Of a DNA stretch of 64,000 bases, positions 36,203 to 49,100 are shown one piece after another. Location of the stretch: assembly GCA_006969385.1 (NCBI GenBank), contig CP030884.1:3962249-4026248 (forward strand), given 5' to 3'. How positions within the stretch are numbered: the stretch's first letter is position 1; each line of letters starts with the position of its first letter. The stretch is from Planctomycetaceae bacterium (lineage in GTDB: Bacteria; Planctomycetota; Phycisphaerae; UBA1845; UTPLA1). The translations under genes were made by a program, and so were the position numbers. The notes beneath the pieces were generated by a model. The model made no database searches. It worked only from the letters and a program-made list of their open reading frames with translations, and was not told the origin of the DNA.

Positions 36203-39200
36203 TTGTCGATCACGGATGAGCAAACCAAGCAAACGGCCACGCCCATCGCGATTGTGGGTATGGGCTGCGTCTTTCCCGGCGCGCGAAACCTGACCGAGTT
36301 TTGGCGCGTGATTCGCGAGGGTCGCGACTGCATCACCGAAGTACCGCAGACGCATTGGAAGGCGTCGGACTATCTCGATGCCGATCCGAAAGCGCCGGAC
36401 ATGACGTATTGCGCGCGGGGCGGTTTTTTGCCCACGCTCGACTTTGATCCGACCGAGTTCGGCATTCCGCCGACGATTTTGGAAGCCACCGACACGTCGC
36501 AACTGATTAGTTTAATCGCGGCCAAGGCGGCGATGGATGATGCGGGCTATGGCGACGATCAAAAGGACTTCCGTCGCGAGCGCGTGAGCGTCGTCGTCGG
36601 CGTGACGGGCACGCAGGAATTGGTCTTACCGTTGTCCGGTCGCTTGGGCCATCCGATTTGGCGTAAGGCACTGGCCGATGCGGGCGTGACGGGCGCGAAG
36701 GCCGATGAGATCGTCGCGCGCATCGCCGATGGTTACGTTCCGTGGCAGGAGAATTCGTTCCCCGGTTTGCTCGGTAATGTGGTTGCGGGACGCATTTCAA
36801 ATCGTCTCAATCTGCAAGGCACCAATTGCGTCGTTGATGCCGCTTGTGCCAGTTCGCTCAGCGCGATCCACATGGCGATGCTCGAATTGGAGACGGGTCG
36901 TTGCGATATGGCCGTCGCCGGCGGCGCCGATACGCTCAACGACATCTTCATGTACATGTGCTTCAGCAAGACGCCGGCGCTCTCGCCCACGGGCGATGCG
37001 CGACCGTTTTCCGATCAGGCCGACGGCACGGTCTTGGGCGAAGGCGTCGGCTATTTGGTCTTGAAGCGCTTGCCTGATGCCGAGCGCGATGGCGATCGGA
37101 TTTACAGCGTGATTCGCGCCATCGGTACGTCGAGTGATGGTCGATCGCAGAGCATTTATGCACCGCATGCCGCCGGGCAGGAGCGTTGTTTGCGCGACGC
37201 GTACGGACGTGCGGGCATTGATCCTTCCACGATCGGTCTACTCGAAGCGCATGGCACGGGCACCAAGGTCGGCGACCTGACCGAAATGACATCATTAGGA
37301 CAAGTCTTCGATAACGCGCGCCAGGAAACCGGTTGGTGCGCTGTCGGCTCGGTGAAGTCGCAGATCGGTCACACGAAGGCCGCCGCCGGCGTGGCGGGTC
37401 TAATGAAAGCGGCGCTGGCGATTTATCACCGCACGCTGCCGCCGACGATTAAGGTCGATGCGCCCAATCCAAAGATGGATTTGGTCAACGGCGCGTTTCA
37501 CGTGTCGCGGGCGGCGCGGCCCTGGTTGCCAAGTGGCGACGCACCGCGGCGGGCGGGCATTAGCGCATTCGGTTTCGGTGGCAGCAATTATCACGCGGTC
37601 TTGGATGAACATCCGTCGGCGCAGGGTGCAGTCGCGTGGGACGGAAGCGTGCAGATTGTCGCGTTCGCGGCGGCAAGTCGCGCAGAGTTGATTGCACAAC
37701 TCGACGCATGGATTGCGCGCAAAGACGAATTTGCTAAAGATCGTGAGCAGTTGGCCTTTGCGGCGCAGGAAACACGCCGGGCCTTCGATGCAACAGCCGC
37801 CGAACGATTGATGGTGGTCATCGACGTTGAAGGCAATGCGATTTCAGCGGTGCAGGCCGCTCGCCAATCGCTGCAAGACGGTGCAACGCCAAAAAGTTGC
37901 ACCGTGCGCGACGCGTATTACGGCACCGGCACGCCGTCGGGCGGCTTGGCCATGCTGTTCCCCGGTCAAGGTAGCCAATATGTGAACATGGGCCGCGACT
38001 TGGCGTGCGTGTTCCCGGAGATGCTTGCCACGCTGCACGAAGCGGAAGCCGCCAGCGAATATGGCGCGGACCGCCTTTACGAATCGATATATCCGAAGCC
38101 AAGTTTCGATGCCGATGCCACCGAGCGCGAGCAACAGCGCCTCACACGCACCGATATGGCGCAACCGGCGCTCGGTGCGATTGGGTTGGGTATGTATCGC
38201 GTGTTACAACGCTTCGGTGTGCGCCCCGACGCAGTCGCCGGTCACAGTTATGGCGAGTTGCCGGCATTGGCGGCAGCAGGGCGCTTCGATGCCGCCACAT
38301 TTTTTGGCCTCTCGCGTTTGCGTGGGCGCCTGATGGCTGACGGCGACGGTGGTCGCGGTGCCATGTTGGCGGTAAAGGCCGATCGAGCGGATGTAGAGAA
38401 GCTGGTCGCCGAGCGCGGTATCGATTTGGTCGTTGCCAATCACAACAGCCCCAAGCAAACGATACTATCCGGCGCGCGCGAGCAAATCAGTACCGCCATT
38501 GAGGCGTACAAGGCGGCTAGCATCGCGTGCACACCATTGAATGTGTCGGGTGCATTCCATAGCCCATTGATGCAGGCGGCCATGGCTCCGTTCGCTAATG
38601 CACTTGCTAACGCGGCGACTCAGGCAGGAAACATTCCTGTCTATGCCAACGTCACGGCCCAACGCTACGGCGACGCTGCCGACGAGCTGCGCGATTTATT
38701 GGCGCGGCAATTGGTGAGCCCGGTCGAGTTCGTCGGACAAATCGAACGTATGAGAGCCGATGGTATATCGACATTTGTCGAAGTCGGGCCGCGTCGGGTC
38801 TTAACGCAATTGGTCGGCGAGATTTTAGGCGGCGACGCGTCAGCGATGGCACTCGATGCCTCCAGCGGTCGCAAGTCGGGCGTGCGCGATCTGGCGGCGG
38901 CGTTGTGCCAGTTGGCAGCCGAAGGCCGACCGGTCGACTTGCGACAGTGGGAACGACCGATGGTTGAGCCGCGCAAGCGTCGAATGACTGTAGCAATCAA
39001 CGGTGCCAATCTGCGCACGACGCCTGCAAAAGAGATCGACCGTGTCGAGATGCCCGTTATTTCGCAGTCGCAAGATGTCCGACCATCGACGGCGAGCAGC
39101 GCGAAAGTAGAACCAGATGTTTCGCAGAAGTTGAAAAGCCCCGTTGGCCCGCGCAGTGGTCAAGCAGCGGATGGCCATGGCGGAAATCAATCGGCTCCGT

Positions 39201-42200
39201 CTTCCGCCGCATCAAGCTCGAACACTGCGGCAACGCGCCCCGTAGTACCCCAGCATTCGTCATCTCCGCCGCAACAAGGCGCGAGCGACAAATTAAGAAA
39301 TCGATCATCCTCACAGTCAGCAACCAGCGGTTCATTTGTCACAAACCAGCCGCGGAATCATCACACTATGACGAGTTATCACGAACCTCATGCGGATACC
39401 CCGCAAAGCAATGTGCCCAACCAAGCACTCCCCGACGCCATTCGCCTCGTGCAACAAGGCATTGCGGCTATGCAGGATTTGCAACGCCAAACCGCCGAAG
39501 CGCACCAGCGTTTCCTCGAAGGCCAGGAACAAGCACAGCGCAGTTTCCAAATGCTGATCGAACAACAGCAGTCGCTCTTGCGCGGCGCGCCGGCATTGCC
39601 TGCTTCTGTTGCACAAAAACCCACGCAACTCGAGCAACGCATCGAACGAGTGCCGGCAATGCGTGCGCAAGCCATGAAGCAAACCGCTACGCATATCGAC
39701 ACGTCGCGGGCATCACAATCGCCAGCCGCGCAGTACCCGGCACCGACAAGGTCGTTGGCTGAAGAATCTGCCGTCACAGCCGAACTGACCCCGCCGTCGC
39801 CAGCGCCGACACCGGCTGAGCCTTTGCAAAACGCATCGGTCGCGGCAAGTGCAGTGCCGATTGCAGAACCCGCTGCGCCGCTTGCCCAAACGACACAGCA
39901 CGCAGCGCCCGCCAAGTCTGCCGGTATTTCGCGAGCGGAGATTGAGAAACGCGTCACCGACGTCGTCTGTGACAAAACCGGCTACCCGGCTGAAATGATC
40001 GAGATGGGCATGGACATCGAGGCCGACTTGGGCGTCGATTCGATTAAGCGCGTGGAAATCGTGGCGGCTTTGGAGGAATCGATTCCAGAGTTCGACGGCA
40101 TCAAGCCCGACTACATGGGGCAAATCCGCACGCTCGCGCACATAGTCGATTTTGTGGAAGAGGGTGTGGGCGTTCGTGAAGAGGCGGGCACCGATGCGTC
40201 AGGAGCGACGCCGAGTCACGGTGCGGGCGAAGCGATAATCGCATCTGGCTTGGGCGTTTCAGGTAGCTACGCCATCTCGCCAAGTGAAGTTTCGATTAGC
40301 GCCAGTGATAGTCAGTCGAGCGCTAGCGCCACCGATATGCCGGCAAGCGAAGCTAATGCGAAAACTGGCGATGCCAAACGCGAGCGCTTCGTCGGCACGT
40401 TAATGGAAGTTGTCGCCGATCTCACTGGCTACCCGCAGGACATGCTCGAATTGCCGATGGATATGGAAGCGGATCTCGGTATCGACTCGATCAAACGCGT
40501 CGAAATTCTCGCCGCCGTCGAAGGCCGCATGCCCGACATGCCGACCGTGCAACCCGAATACATGGGCAGCCTGCGCACGCTAGCGCAAATCGTGGATTAC
40601 TGCGTGGGTGAATCCAAACAAACGGATGCGGCGGAAGCGACAAGCGATCAATCATCAGCGACGTCGGCCGAACCGCGCGGGGTGGATGAAGTGTCGTCCG
40701 ACCATGCGGAAGAAGCAGCTTCACAAGCTGCCGAAGATTACGACCCGCGTCGCCGCGTGGTGCATGCTGTACCGATTCCCGCGCCGCAGAAGTCTGCGCT
40801 GCCCATCCCCGCAGATGCGGAGGTTTGGGTGACCGACGACGGCAACGGATTGTCAAAGGCGTTGGTCGCCGCGCTGGAAGCGCGCGGCCATGCGGCACGC
40901 CTCGTTTCGTTAGATCCCACCTTTGCCGCTGGCGACAGTCGCGTCGGCGGTCTGATCCTCGTTGCACCGCAAACCTTGGCGGCTGACGGATTATGGAGTG
41001 CATCGAGTGAGAGCTTTCTGAAGAATGCCTTCGCGATGACCCAAGCATTGGGCGATTCATTGTTGAAATGCTCTGCCGACGGTGGGGCCATCTTGGCGAC
41101 CGTCTCGCGTATGGACGGGCGCTTTGGCTTGGCGGGCGGCGATTTTGATGCGGTGTTGGGCGGACTGCCGGGCTTACCCAAAACAGCCATGCGTGAATGG
41201 CAACGGGTAACCTGCCGGGCGTTTGACGTCGCCGCACCAATCGGTGATGTCGCACAAGTCGCCGACCAAGTGCTTAACGGATTCGATAAGTCGATGCCGA
41301 TCGAAATGGGCGTCGCCGATGACGGCGGTTGGGTCAGCCTCGATGTCGAACAGGCGACGGTAAGTGACGGGCAACCGGCACTACGTGCTGGCGATACATT
41401 GCTGGTCACGGGCGGCGCGCGCGGGGTGACGGCGGAATGTGCGGTGGCACTCGCGCGACAATATCGACCGCGATTGGTGTTGATGGGACGTACGGCCATT
41501 GATGGTGAAGAACCTGATTGGCTCGCGGGGTTGAGCGATGAACGCGAAATCAAGCAGGCGATTAAAAAAGACGCCCAAGCACGCGGCGAGAAACTCACGC
41601 CGCAGGAATTGAAGCGCGCCGCGCGGCAAGTGGCCGGCCGCAGTGAAATCAGGGCCAATCTCGAACGTATGCGTTCCGCCGGTGCCGAAGTGCATTACGT
41701 CGCTGTGGATATTTGCGATGCCGCGTCGGTCGCGCGTGCGATCGGCGACGTGCAGCGCGACCACGGGCCGATTCGCGGATTGATTCACGGTGCCGGTCGC
41801 ATCGAAGACAAATTGATTCGCAACAAAACTGCCGACCAATTCGCCGCCGTCCTCGATACCAAGGTGGCCGGTTTGCGGCATGTGTTGACGCAGCTCGAAT
41901 TGGATGATCTTCGTGCCGCCGTCATGTTCTCTAGTGTGAGCGGGCGCTGCGGCAACATGGGCCAGGTCGATTATGCGATGGCCAACGAAGCGCTCAACAA
42001 GATCGCTCAATCGCTCAGCCGACGGCTGCCGGCCGCACGCGTAACCTCGCTCAACTGGGGGCCGTGGGATGGCGGCATGGTCACGCCGGCGCTGAAGCGC
42101 GAATTTGAAAACCACGGTGTGGATTTGATTCCGATGGAGGCCGGCGCGCAAATCGTGGTGGATGAATTGGCGAACGTGGACGAACCGACGGTTGAAGTCG

Positions 42201-43126
42201 TGATCGGATACTCGTTCGACATGCCCGCGATCGAAGCCAAGCCGACCAGCGTGGCGGCGCCGATGCGAATCGCGTTCGAGCGCGATGTGGACGTGGCGTC
42301 GCACCCGGTGTTGGCGGCGCACGTGATGAACGATCGAGCCGTGTTGCCGGCCGCACTGATGATCGAATGGATGGCGCATGCGGCCACGACCTCACAGCCC
42401 GGCCTGCGCTTCGCGGGGATCGATCGGTTTCGCTTGTTGAAGGGCGTCGTAATGGATGGTAACGCGGTGCGGTTGCGCTTTGCCGTCGGATCGGCGGCGC
42501 GCAGCGGCGATACGTTTGACGTGCCCGTCGAACTGCGCGGCGTGCGTGCCGATGGCGGCGAAACGCTTCATGCCCGCGCGACGGTTGTCCTTACGTCGTC
42601 GATGCCGACGAAGATGTCGTTTGACACGCCAACGGACTTGCTGGAAGGCGGCTTCCGATTCGATGAGGCAAAAATATACGGGCGTCTATTATTCCACGGC
42701 GCGGGCCTGCAGGCGATCGAGCGTGTGGTGGGTAGCAGCGATAGCGGCTTACTTGCATCGTTGACGCTCGATGCCGCCCCCGCGACTTGGATGACAGAGC
42801 CCGTGCGCAGCGATTGGCTTACCCAGCCGTTAGCAATCGATGCCGCCTTCCAAGCGGCGATTTTGTGGTGTCGCGAACGCCGTGACGCGCCGTCGTTGCC
42901 GGCAGCGCTGGATGGCTATCGACAATACGTGGAACGCTTCCCGACGCAGGGCGTGTCCGTCGCGCTGCAAGTCACCAAGGTCGAACGGCATCAGATGGTG
43001 TGTAACATCGCTTTCGTCGCGGGCGGCCAATTGCTCGCGCGCATCACGGGCTATCAATGCACGGTCGATGCCAATTTGGCGACGGCGTTTGAGCGCAATC
43101 GGCTGATTCGGTCGGCAGGTTCGTAA
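36203..43126 (+). CDS. PfaA-like PUFA/polyketide synthase, KS-AT-ACP-ACP-KR-DH
   Basis: The 2307-residue type I synthase starts at a TTG two bases after the reductase stop. Domains in order: KS (about 12-465) with Cys215 in DAACASS, His350 in EAHGTGT and His390 in GHTKAAAG; malonyl-type AT (about 585-890) with Ser682 in GHSYGE; a low-complexity linker (about 930-1250) holding a Gln-rich helix; two ACPs with Ser1280 and Ser1429 in LGxDSIKRVE; KR (about 1730-2000) with GGARGVT and Tyr1924; and a C-terminal dehydratase-like hotdog with His2034. The LGxDSIK ACP signature is typical of PUFA synthases. Only two ACPs are present; EPA/DHA synthases usually have more. The product is unknown. Confidence 0.92.
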   Translation: MSITDEQTKQTATPIAIVGMGCVFPGARNLTEFWRVIREGRDCITEVPQTHWKASDYLDADPKAPDMTYCARGGFLPTLDFDPTEFGIPPTILEATDTSQLISLIAAKAAMDDAGYGDDQKDFRRERVSVVVGVTGTQELVLPLSGRLGHPIWRKALADAGVTGAKADEIVARIADGYVPWQENSFPGLLGNVVAGRISNRLNLQGTNCVVDAACASSLSAIHMAMLELETGRCDMAVAGGADTLNDIFMYMCFSKTPALSPTGDARPFSDQADGTVLGEGVGYLVLKRLPDAERDGDRIYSVIRAIGTSSDGRSQSIYAPHAAGQERCLRDAYGRAGIDPSTIGLLEAHGTGTKVGDLTEMTSLGQVFDNARQETGWCAVGSVKSQIGHTKAAAGVAGLMKAALAIYHRTLPPTIKVDAPNPKMDLVNGAFHVSRAARPWLPSGDAPRRAGISAFGFGGSNYHAVLDEHPSAQGAVAWDGSVQIVAFAAASRAELIAQLDAWIARKDEFAKDREQLAFAAQETRRAFDATAAERLMVVIDVEGNAISAVQAARQSLQDGATPKSCTVRDAYYGTGTPSGGLAMLFPGQGSQYVNMGRDLACVFPEMLATLHEAEAASEYGADRLYESIYPKPSFDADATEREQQRLTRTDMAQPALGAIGLGMYRVLQRFGVRPDAVAGHSYGELPALAAAGRFDAATFFGLSRLRGRLMADGDGGRGAMLAVKADRADVEKLVAERGIDLVVANHNSPKQTILSGAREQISTAIEAYKAASIACTPLNVSGAFHSPLMQAAMAPFANALANAATQAGNIPVYANVTAQRYGDAADELRDLLARQLVSPVEFVGQIERMRADGISTFVEVGPRRVLTQLVGEILGGDASAMALDASSGRKSGVRDLAAALCQLAAEGRPVDLRQWERPMVEPRKRRMTVAINGANLRTTPAKEIDRVEMPVISQSQDVRPSTASSAKVEPDVSQKLKSPVGPRSGQAADGHGGNQSAPSSAASSSNTAATRPVVPQHSSSPPQQGASDKLRNRSSSQSATSGSFVTNQPRNHHTMTSYHEPHADTPQSNVPNQALPDAIRLVQQGIAAMQDLQRQTAEAHQRFLEGQEQAQRSFQMLIEQQQSLLRGAPALPASVAQKPTQLEQRIERVPAMRAQAMKQTATHIDTSRASQSPAAQYPAPTRSLAEESAVTAELTPPSPAPTPAEPLQNASVAASAVPIAEPAAPLAQTTQHAAPAKSAGISRAEIEKRVTDVVCDKTGYPAEMIEMGMDIEADLGVDSIKRVEIVAALEESIPEFDGIKPDYMGQIRTLAHIVDFVEEGVGVREEAGTDASGATPSHGAGEAIIASGLGVSGSYAISPSEVSISASDSQSSASATDMPASEANAKTGDAKRERFVGTLMEVVADLTGYPQDMLELPMDMEADLGIDSIKRVEILAAVEGRMPDMPTVQPEYMGSLRTLAQIVDYCVGESKQTDAAEATSDQSSATSAEPRGVDEVSSDHAEEAASQAAEDYDPRRRVVHAVPIPAPQKSALPIPADAEVWVTDDGNGLSKALVAALEARGHAARLVSLDPTFAAGDSRVGGLILVAPQTLAADGLWSASSESFLKNAFAMTQALGDSLLKCSADGGAILATVSRMDGRFGLAGGDFDAVLGGLPGLPKTAMREWQRVTCRAFDVAAPIGDVAQVADQVLNGFDKSMPIEMGVADDGGWVSLDVEQATVSDGQPALRAGDTLLVTGGARGVTAECAVALARQYRPRLVLMGRTAIDGEEPDWLAGLSDEREIKQAIKKDAQARGEKLTPQELKRAARQVAGRSEIRANLERMRSAGAEVHYVAVDICDAASVARAIGDVQRDHGPIRGLIHGAGRIEDKLIRNKTADQFAAVLDTKVAGLRHVLTQLELDDLRAAVMFSSVSGRCGNMGQVDYAMANEALNKIAQSLSRRLPAARVTSLNWGPWDGGMVTPALKREFENHGVDLIPMEAGAQIVVDELANVDEPTVEVVIGYSFDMPAIEAKPTSVAAPMRIAFERDVDVASHPVLAAHVMNDRAVLPAALMIEWMAHAATTSQPGLRFAGIDRFRLLKGVVMDGNAVRLRFAVGSAARSGDTFDVPVELRGVRADGGETLHARATVVLTSSMPTKMSFDTPTDLLEGGFRFDEAKIYGRLLFHGAGLQAIERVVGSSDSGLLASLTLDAAPATWMTEPVRSDWLTQPLAIDAAFQAAILWCRERRDAPSLPAALDGYRQYVERFPTQGVSVALQVTKVERHQMVCNIAFVAGGQLLARITGYQCTVDANLATAFERNRLIRSAGS

Positions 43127-46100
43127 TGCAGCGCGAAAGGCCCGAGCTTGAGATCGCCGTCGTCGGCCTGGGCGGTGTGTTTCCCGGCGCGACGAGCCCG
43201 GCGCAATTTTGGGATAATATTGTTGCCGGGCGCAGTTGCGTGCGGCCGGTGCCCGAGGATCGCTGGATTGTCGACCCAGGGAAAGTGGTCGCCCCAATGG
43301 GTGGGCCGGATCGCGTGCCACATTCGATAGGCGGCTACGTCGATAACTTCAGTCTCGATGTGAGTGGGCTTGGCATCCACCTCGCCGCTGAGTTTCTTCA
43401 ACAACTCGATCCACTTTATTTATTCGGTTTGCATGCCGCCGGTCAGGCATTAAACGATGCCAATCTCGACGCCGAATTGCGCCGTCGCGCCGGTGTGGTG
43501 ATGGCGGCAATTGCCTTGCCAAGCGATGGTACCAACGCGATCACGCGGTCCATGTTTGGCACGCAAATTGAGCGGCAACTATTCGGCGATCGATACTCAC
43601 CACTCAATTCCTCAGCGTCCTCTGCCGTCAACGGGCAAGTCTGCGGCTTGCCCGCCGCCTTGATCGCGCGCGGTTTGGGATTGGGCGGTGGTGCCTACAC
43701 GCTCGATGCCGCATGTGCTTCGTCGCTGTATGCCGTCAAGCTGGCGTGCGACGAACTCGCCAGCGGTCGGCGCGACGTCATGGTTGCGGGTGGTTTGTCG
43801 TGTCCCGATCCGCTTTACACGCAGATGGGTTTCACCCAATTGCAGGCGCTGTCGCCAACGGGCGTCTGTGCGCCGTTCGATGCGACGAGCAACGGGCTGA
43901 TCGTCGGCGAAGGCGCGGGCGCGCTGGTCTTGAAGCGACTCGACGATGCCGTGACGGCGAATGATCGCATTTACGCCGTCATTCGCGGTATCGGTGTATC
44001 GAACGACATCGGCGGCAGTTTGCTGGCACCCGACAGTGAAGGTCAGCTGCGCGCCATGCGCGCCGCCTATGAGATGGCCGGTTGGCGACCCGATGAAATC
44101 GATTTGATCGAATGCCACGGGACCGGCACGCCGCGCGGTGATGCTTCCGAGGTTCGCAGCTTGTTGAAATTATGGGCAGGCGCGCCGCAACGCGCGCGCC
44201 CGTGCGCCATCGGTTCGGTCAAGTCGATGATTGGCCATTTGCTGACGGCCGCTGGGGCTGCGGGCTTGATCAAAACGATTATGGCATTGCAACAGCGGGT
44301 GTTGCCACCATCGGCGAATTACAGCGACTGTGGCGCTGTGATTCCATTGCGCGGTTCGCCGTTTTCGGTGCAAACGCGAGCGGAGGCATGGCCGCAACCA
44401 GCGCCCGTTGTAAATCGTAAGGCGGCGGTGAGTGCCTTCGGGTTTGGTGGAATTAACGGCCATGTTCTGATGGAGGAATGGCCCGACGCAGCAGGAACGT
44501 CGTCTACGCGGGTTGCCGCGACCAAAGGCGGTCGAGTTGAAGTTACAGATCGTGAAGGCGATGAACCGATCGCGATTGTCGGGATCGATGCGCGTTTCGG
44601 AGCACTCGTTGGTATTGATGCATTCGCTGCCGCGGTCTTGTCGGGCGAAACCGAATCAAGGGGCAACGGAAACGGGACAGCAGGGCATTATCAACAGAAC
44701 GACGGCGTAATTGCCGCGCCCATACCCGCGTGCATTTGCCAACTTCCCGTCGCCGTCGGGGAATTTAAGATTCCGCCCAATGAAATCCTCTCGGTATTAC
44801 CGCAGCAATTATTGATGTTGCAAAGTGCAGCGGCGGCGTTGGATGATGCGGGTATGCCGCGACGAGAGGCGCGACCGCACCTCGGGGCCATCATCGGCAT
44901 GGCCTTCGACATGGAGACGACGAACTTTCATTTACGGTGGTGGCTGCGCGAGGTCGCGCCGCAATGGGCGGCGCAGTTAAATGTGCCCGCAGCTGAACGA
45001 GGGGCGTGGGTCGAGCGGTTAATTGAGAGCGTGCACGACGCGCTCAATGCGCCGGGTGTGGTTGGCAACCTCGGCGGCATGATTGCCAGCCGCGTGGCGC
45101 GTGAGATCGGCAGCGGCGGCCCGAGCTTTGGTGTGTCGTCGGGTGCGACGTCGGCATTGCACGCACTCGACATCGCCGTGCGTGCCTTGCGGCGTAAGGA
45201 AATAGACGCCTGTCTGGTTGGTGGTGTCGATTTCGCCGCGGCGGCTCGGTTACGCGGCGTCATTACCGACGAGGCGATTGACAAAGCAGCGCATCGACAT
45301 CCGTTGGACGCGCAAGCGGGCCCAACATGTTTCGGCGACGGCGCAGGTGCCATGATCGTCAAGCGCTTGTCGGACGCACAACGCGAGGGCGACCGAATTT
45401 ACGCGGTCGTTCATGATTTGCGGCATGCTTCGGCGATTGACTCAAACGACTACACGAACGGTGACGGTTCAAACGTATCGAGAGCGGTACATGACGCGTT
45501 TCAAGATGCATTGAACGCGAGCGAATCTGTTGGATGTTCGCTCGGCCTGCTTGAAATCGCGGCGGAATGTGATGACTGGAAAACGACGAAAGTTAAGCAC
45601 TTCGTTAGCCGTTTGATCGAAGATGGTCGATTCGATACCGATCGATGCGTCAATTTAAGTAACGTTGCCGGAACGGTCGGTACGCCCGGGGCGGCGACAG
45701 GCATGGCTTCATTACTCTCGTCCGTGCTCGCGTTGGCACACAAACGACTGCCTGTCGCACGGCGATTCGGAGCGCTGTGGCCGCAAGCTCCAGAATCATC
45801 AATACGTATCAACGTTCCGATTGCGCCGCAATATTGGTATCACGACCTTGCCGACGGGCCGCGCGGGGCTGGCGTGATCGTGGCCAACGGTAACGGTGGG
45901 GCAAGTGTAGCGATACTCGCCGAACATCAAACGGAGGCCGTTCGTCGGGAATTTGTACCGATGCAACTCGGTCGAGAATCAATGCCAGCGGTCTTTTCTC
46001 TGGCGGCCAATGATGTTGGTGAGTTAATTCGAGAGGTGGACGCTCTTCACGCCGATCTTGCTGCGGGCGACGTCGAACTAACCGCAGTCGCCGCCAAGTG

Positions 46101-49100
46101 GGCGACGAAATCTATCGGTCGTAGCGTGTGCAACCATCGATTGTCGTTTCTTGCTAAGGATCATCTCGAAGCTTCTCGTCGAATTGAATTAGTGCGACAG
46201 CATTTGGGCGAGCAACCCGCCAATCCAATCGACGGTCGGGACGGCATTTATTTTGTGCCAGCCTCGTTTGCTATCGCGGGCAAGACGGCGTTGGTCTTCC
46301 CGGGTTCGGGCAATCAGTATCTCGGCATGGGGCGTGCGTTACACGCGGCGCTTGCACCGTTGATGGCGAGGATTGAAGGCAAGTACGAACGACTTGCGAC
46401 CGAGTTGATGGCGCGCTGGGTGATGCCGTGGCGCAGTGACTGGCGCGACGATTGGCGTGGCGACGCGAAACAGACGTTGGCCGAAGACATGCGGCGCGTC
46501 ATCTTTGCGCAAGTCACGTTCGGCATGGTCATGCACGACCTGCTCGGCGAACTCGGGATTCGCCCCGACGCGGTAATCGGGTATAGCTTGGGCGAATCGA
46601 CCAGTTTATTCGCGACGCGCGCCTGGCCCGACGACGAAGAAATGCTGCGGCGCATGATGGCGTCGAGTTTGTTTAAGGACGATCTTTACGACGCGCGGTA
46701 TGCGCTGCAACGTGCCTGGCATCTTACCCCGTCTCAGGCGGCGGCCTGGCAAACGGCGATTCTGCCGCGTCCTGCCGATGAAGTGCGACCTGCCCTCGAA
46801 GGGCTTTTCTATGCGCGCTTGATGATCGTTAACACGCCGAGCGAATGCGTTGTCGGCGGCATGCCCGACGAAATCGCTACGGCCGCAAAGCGACTCGCTT
46901 GTCGGGCGATTCCCGTAGAGGATGTGCCGACCGTGCACATCGATGCGGTGCGTGAGGTTGAAGATGCGTACCGCGTACTGCACGTCATGGATACGGAACG
47001 ACCGAGCGGCATCGACTTATACAGCTGTCATTTGGGGCGACGCTACGACGTCACACAGCAAATGGCAGCCGAATCGATCACGGCGCAAGCGTTGCACGGT
47101 TTTGATTTCACGAAAGTCATCGAATCGGCTTATGCCGATGGCGTGCGACGATTCTTGGAGGTTGGGCCACAGGCGTCTTGCACGAGGATGATTCGCAGAA
47201 CGCTGGGCGCTCGGTCGGCATTGGTGGTTTCGGCAAGCGGTCGACCGGAAGAAGAGCTGGAAGCGATTGCAAATTTCCTTGCCGCCTGTTGCGCGTACGG
47301 ATTGCCGGTCAGGTTGGACAAGGTGTTTAAGGAATCTGCGACGCGTCACAAGCTCGTAACGAATCATGCTGGCAAAACAGTCGTTGTGCCGGTTGGCATG
47401 GCGGTGCCCGATCTGAGTGATCTCCCTTACGTTGGTGTTCGTTCGGACGGTGACGCGAGTGAACCATTCGATGTAGTTACCGAGAGTGATGAGAGTGTTG
47501 AGCAAATGGCGGATTGCCGCGACGCGTTGGATTTCGGTACCTGCGACGCTCCAATTACGGACGACAACAACGACGCTGCCGAGCTTCCAAACTCCAATGA
47601 CGCCGTTGCGGTCGCGGCGCAGTATTTCGAAGCCGAACGTTCATCCTATCAAGACGACGATTCTGACATGACGCTAACCGACGATATGCAATCGATCTTG
47701 GCTGCCGGTCGCGCGACGGCGGCGGCACACGAACGTTACTTCGCATTTGCGGAAGCGGCGCGCGAAGGGTTGACGGCGGCAGCGCAAGTGCAAGCCGAGT
47801 TGATGCAACAGGCGCTGGCGAGCGGGCAGATGATTGACTTAGGGGCATTGGCGGCGGAGGTGTCTGAACCTGATTCGGTATCGTCCCGATCTACGAGCCC
47901 TACGCAGAAAAGTGTCCCCCAGCCCCAGAGGGGCAGGGGCACTCATGGCGCGATCACCCATGGCACGGTCACTAATGGCGCGGTCACCCTTGGAGCGCGC
48001 ACACTCACCGAAGGTGCGAACGGCACGTCTGCGATTGGCGTGGACATAGATAACGCGGATACGAGCTTCGATTCGGGTCGTGAAGTCCATCGCAACGATG
48101 ACGGCGCGCGTTCCGCCGAGCCGCCCACTGTTGGTGGCAGTGCATCCCAGATCGAGCCGATGTTCCCGCGCGAACTGTGCATGGAATTCGCCGTCGGCAA
48201 ACTGGCCAACGTGCTGGGCCCCATGTTTGCCGATGTCGATAGCTATCCGGTGCGCGTGCGCTTGCCCGATTGGCCGCTGATGTTGGTCGATCGCATTATG
48301 ACGGTCGAAGGTGAAATGGGCTCGCTCACGGGCGGACGCATCGTCACCGAACACGACGTGCACGACGGCGCGTGGTATCTCGATGGCAACTGCGCTCCGG
48401 TTTGCGTCACGGTCGAAGCGGGCCAAGCGGATTTGTTCTTATCCAGTTATCTCGGTATCGACTTGGCCGTCAAAGGCACGCGCGCGTATCGGTTGCTCGA
48501 TGCCACGGTCACATTCCATCGTCATTTGCCGCGGCCGGGAGAGACGATTCATTACGACATCCACATCGATCGCTTCGTGCGGCAGGGTGAAACGTATTTA
48601 TTCTTCTTCCGCTTCGATGGCACCATCAATGGCGAAACGGTGCTGACAATGCGCGACGGCTGCGCTGGCTTTTTCACCGATGCGGAAATCGAAAATTCCG
48701 GCGGCATTATTCTCACCAAAGCGGACACAGCTCCGACAGCCGGAAAGCGCGACGAGAGCTTCGTCGAAATTGTGCCGATGCAGGTCGAAAGCTACGACGA
48801 CGAGCAAGTCGCGGCGTTACGGCAGGGCGATTTGGCAGCCTGTTTCGGTCCGATGTTTGCGGATTTGGGTTTGCGGGATCCGTTAAACCTGCCCGATGGG
48901 CGCATGAAGCTTTTCGACCGCGTGCTAGAACTCGATCCGACAGGCGGACGTTTCGGCTTGGGCCGCATTCGCGCCGAGGCGGATATCCATCCCGACGATT
49001 GGTTTCTGACGTGTCATTTCATCGACGACATGACCATGCCGGGCACGTTGATGTACGAATGCTGCGTGCACGCGTTGCGGTTCTTCTTGTTGCGCATGGG

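Noticed and set aside
41381..42379. 332-residue minus-strand ORF
   Set aside because: Antisense to the KR/DH region of the PfaA-like gene; open only because of the high GC third-position bias.
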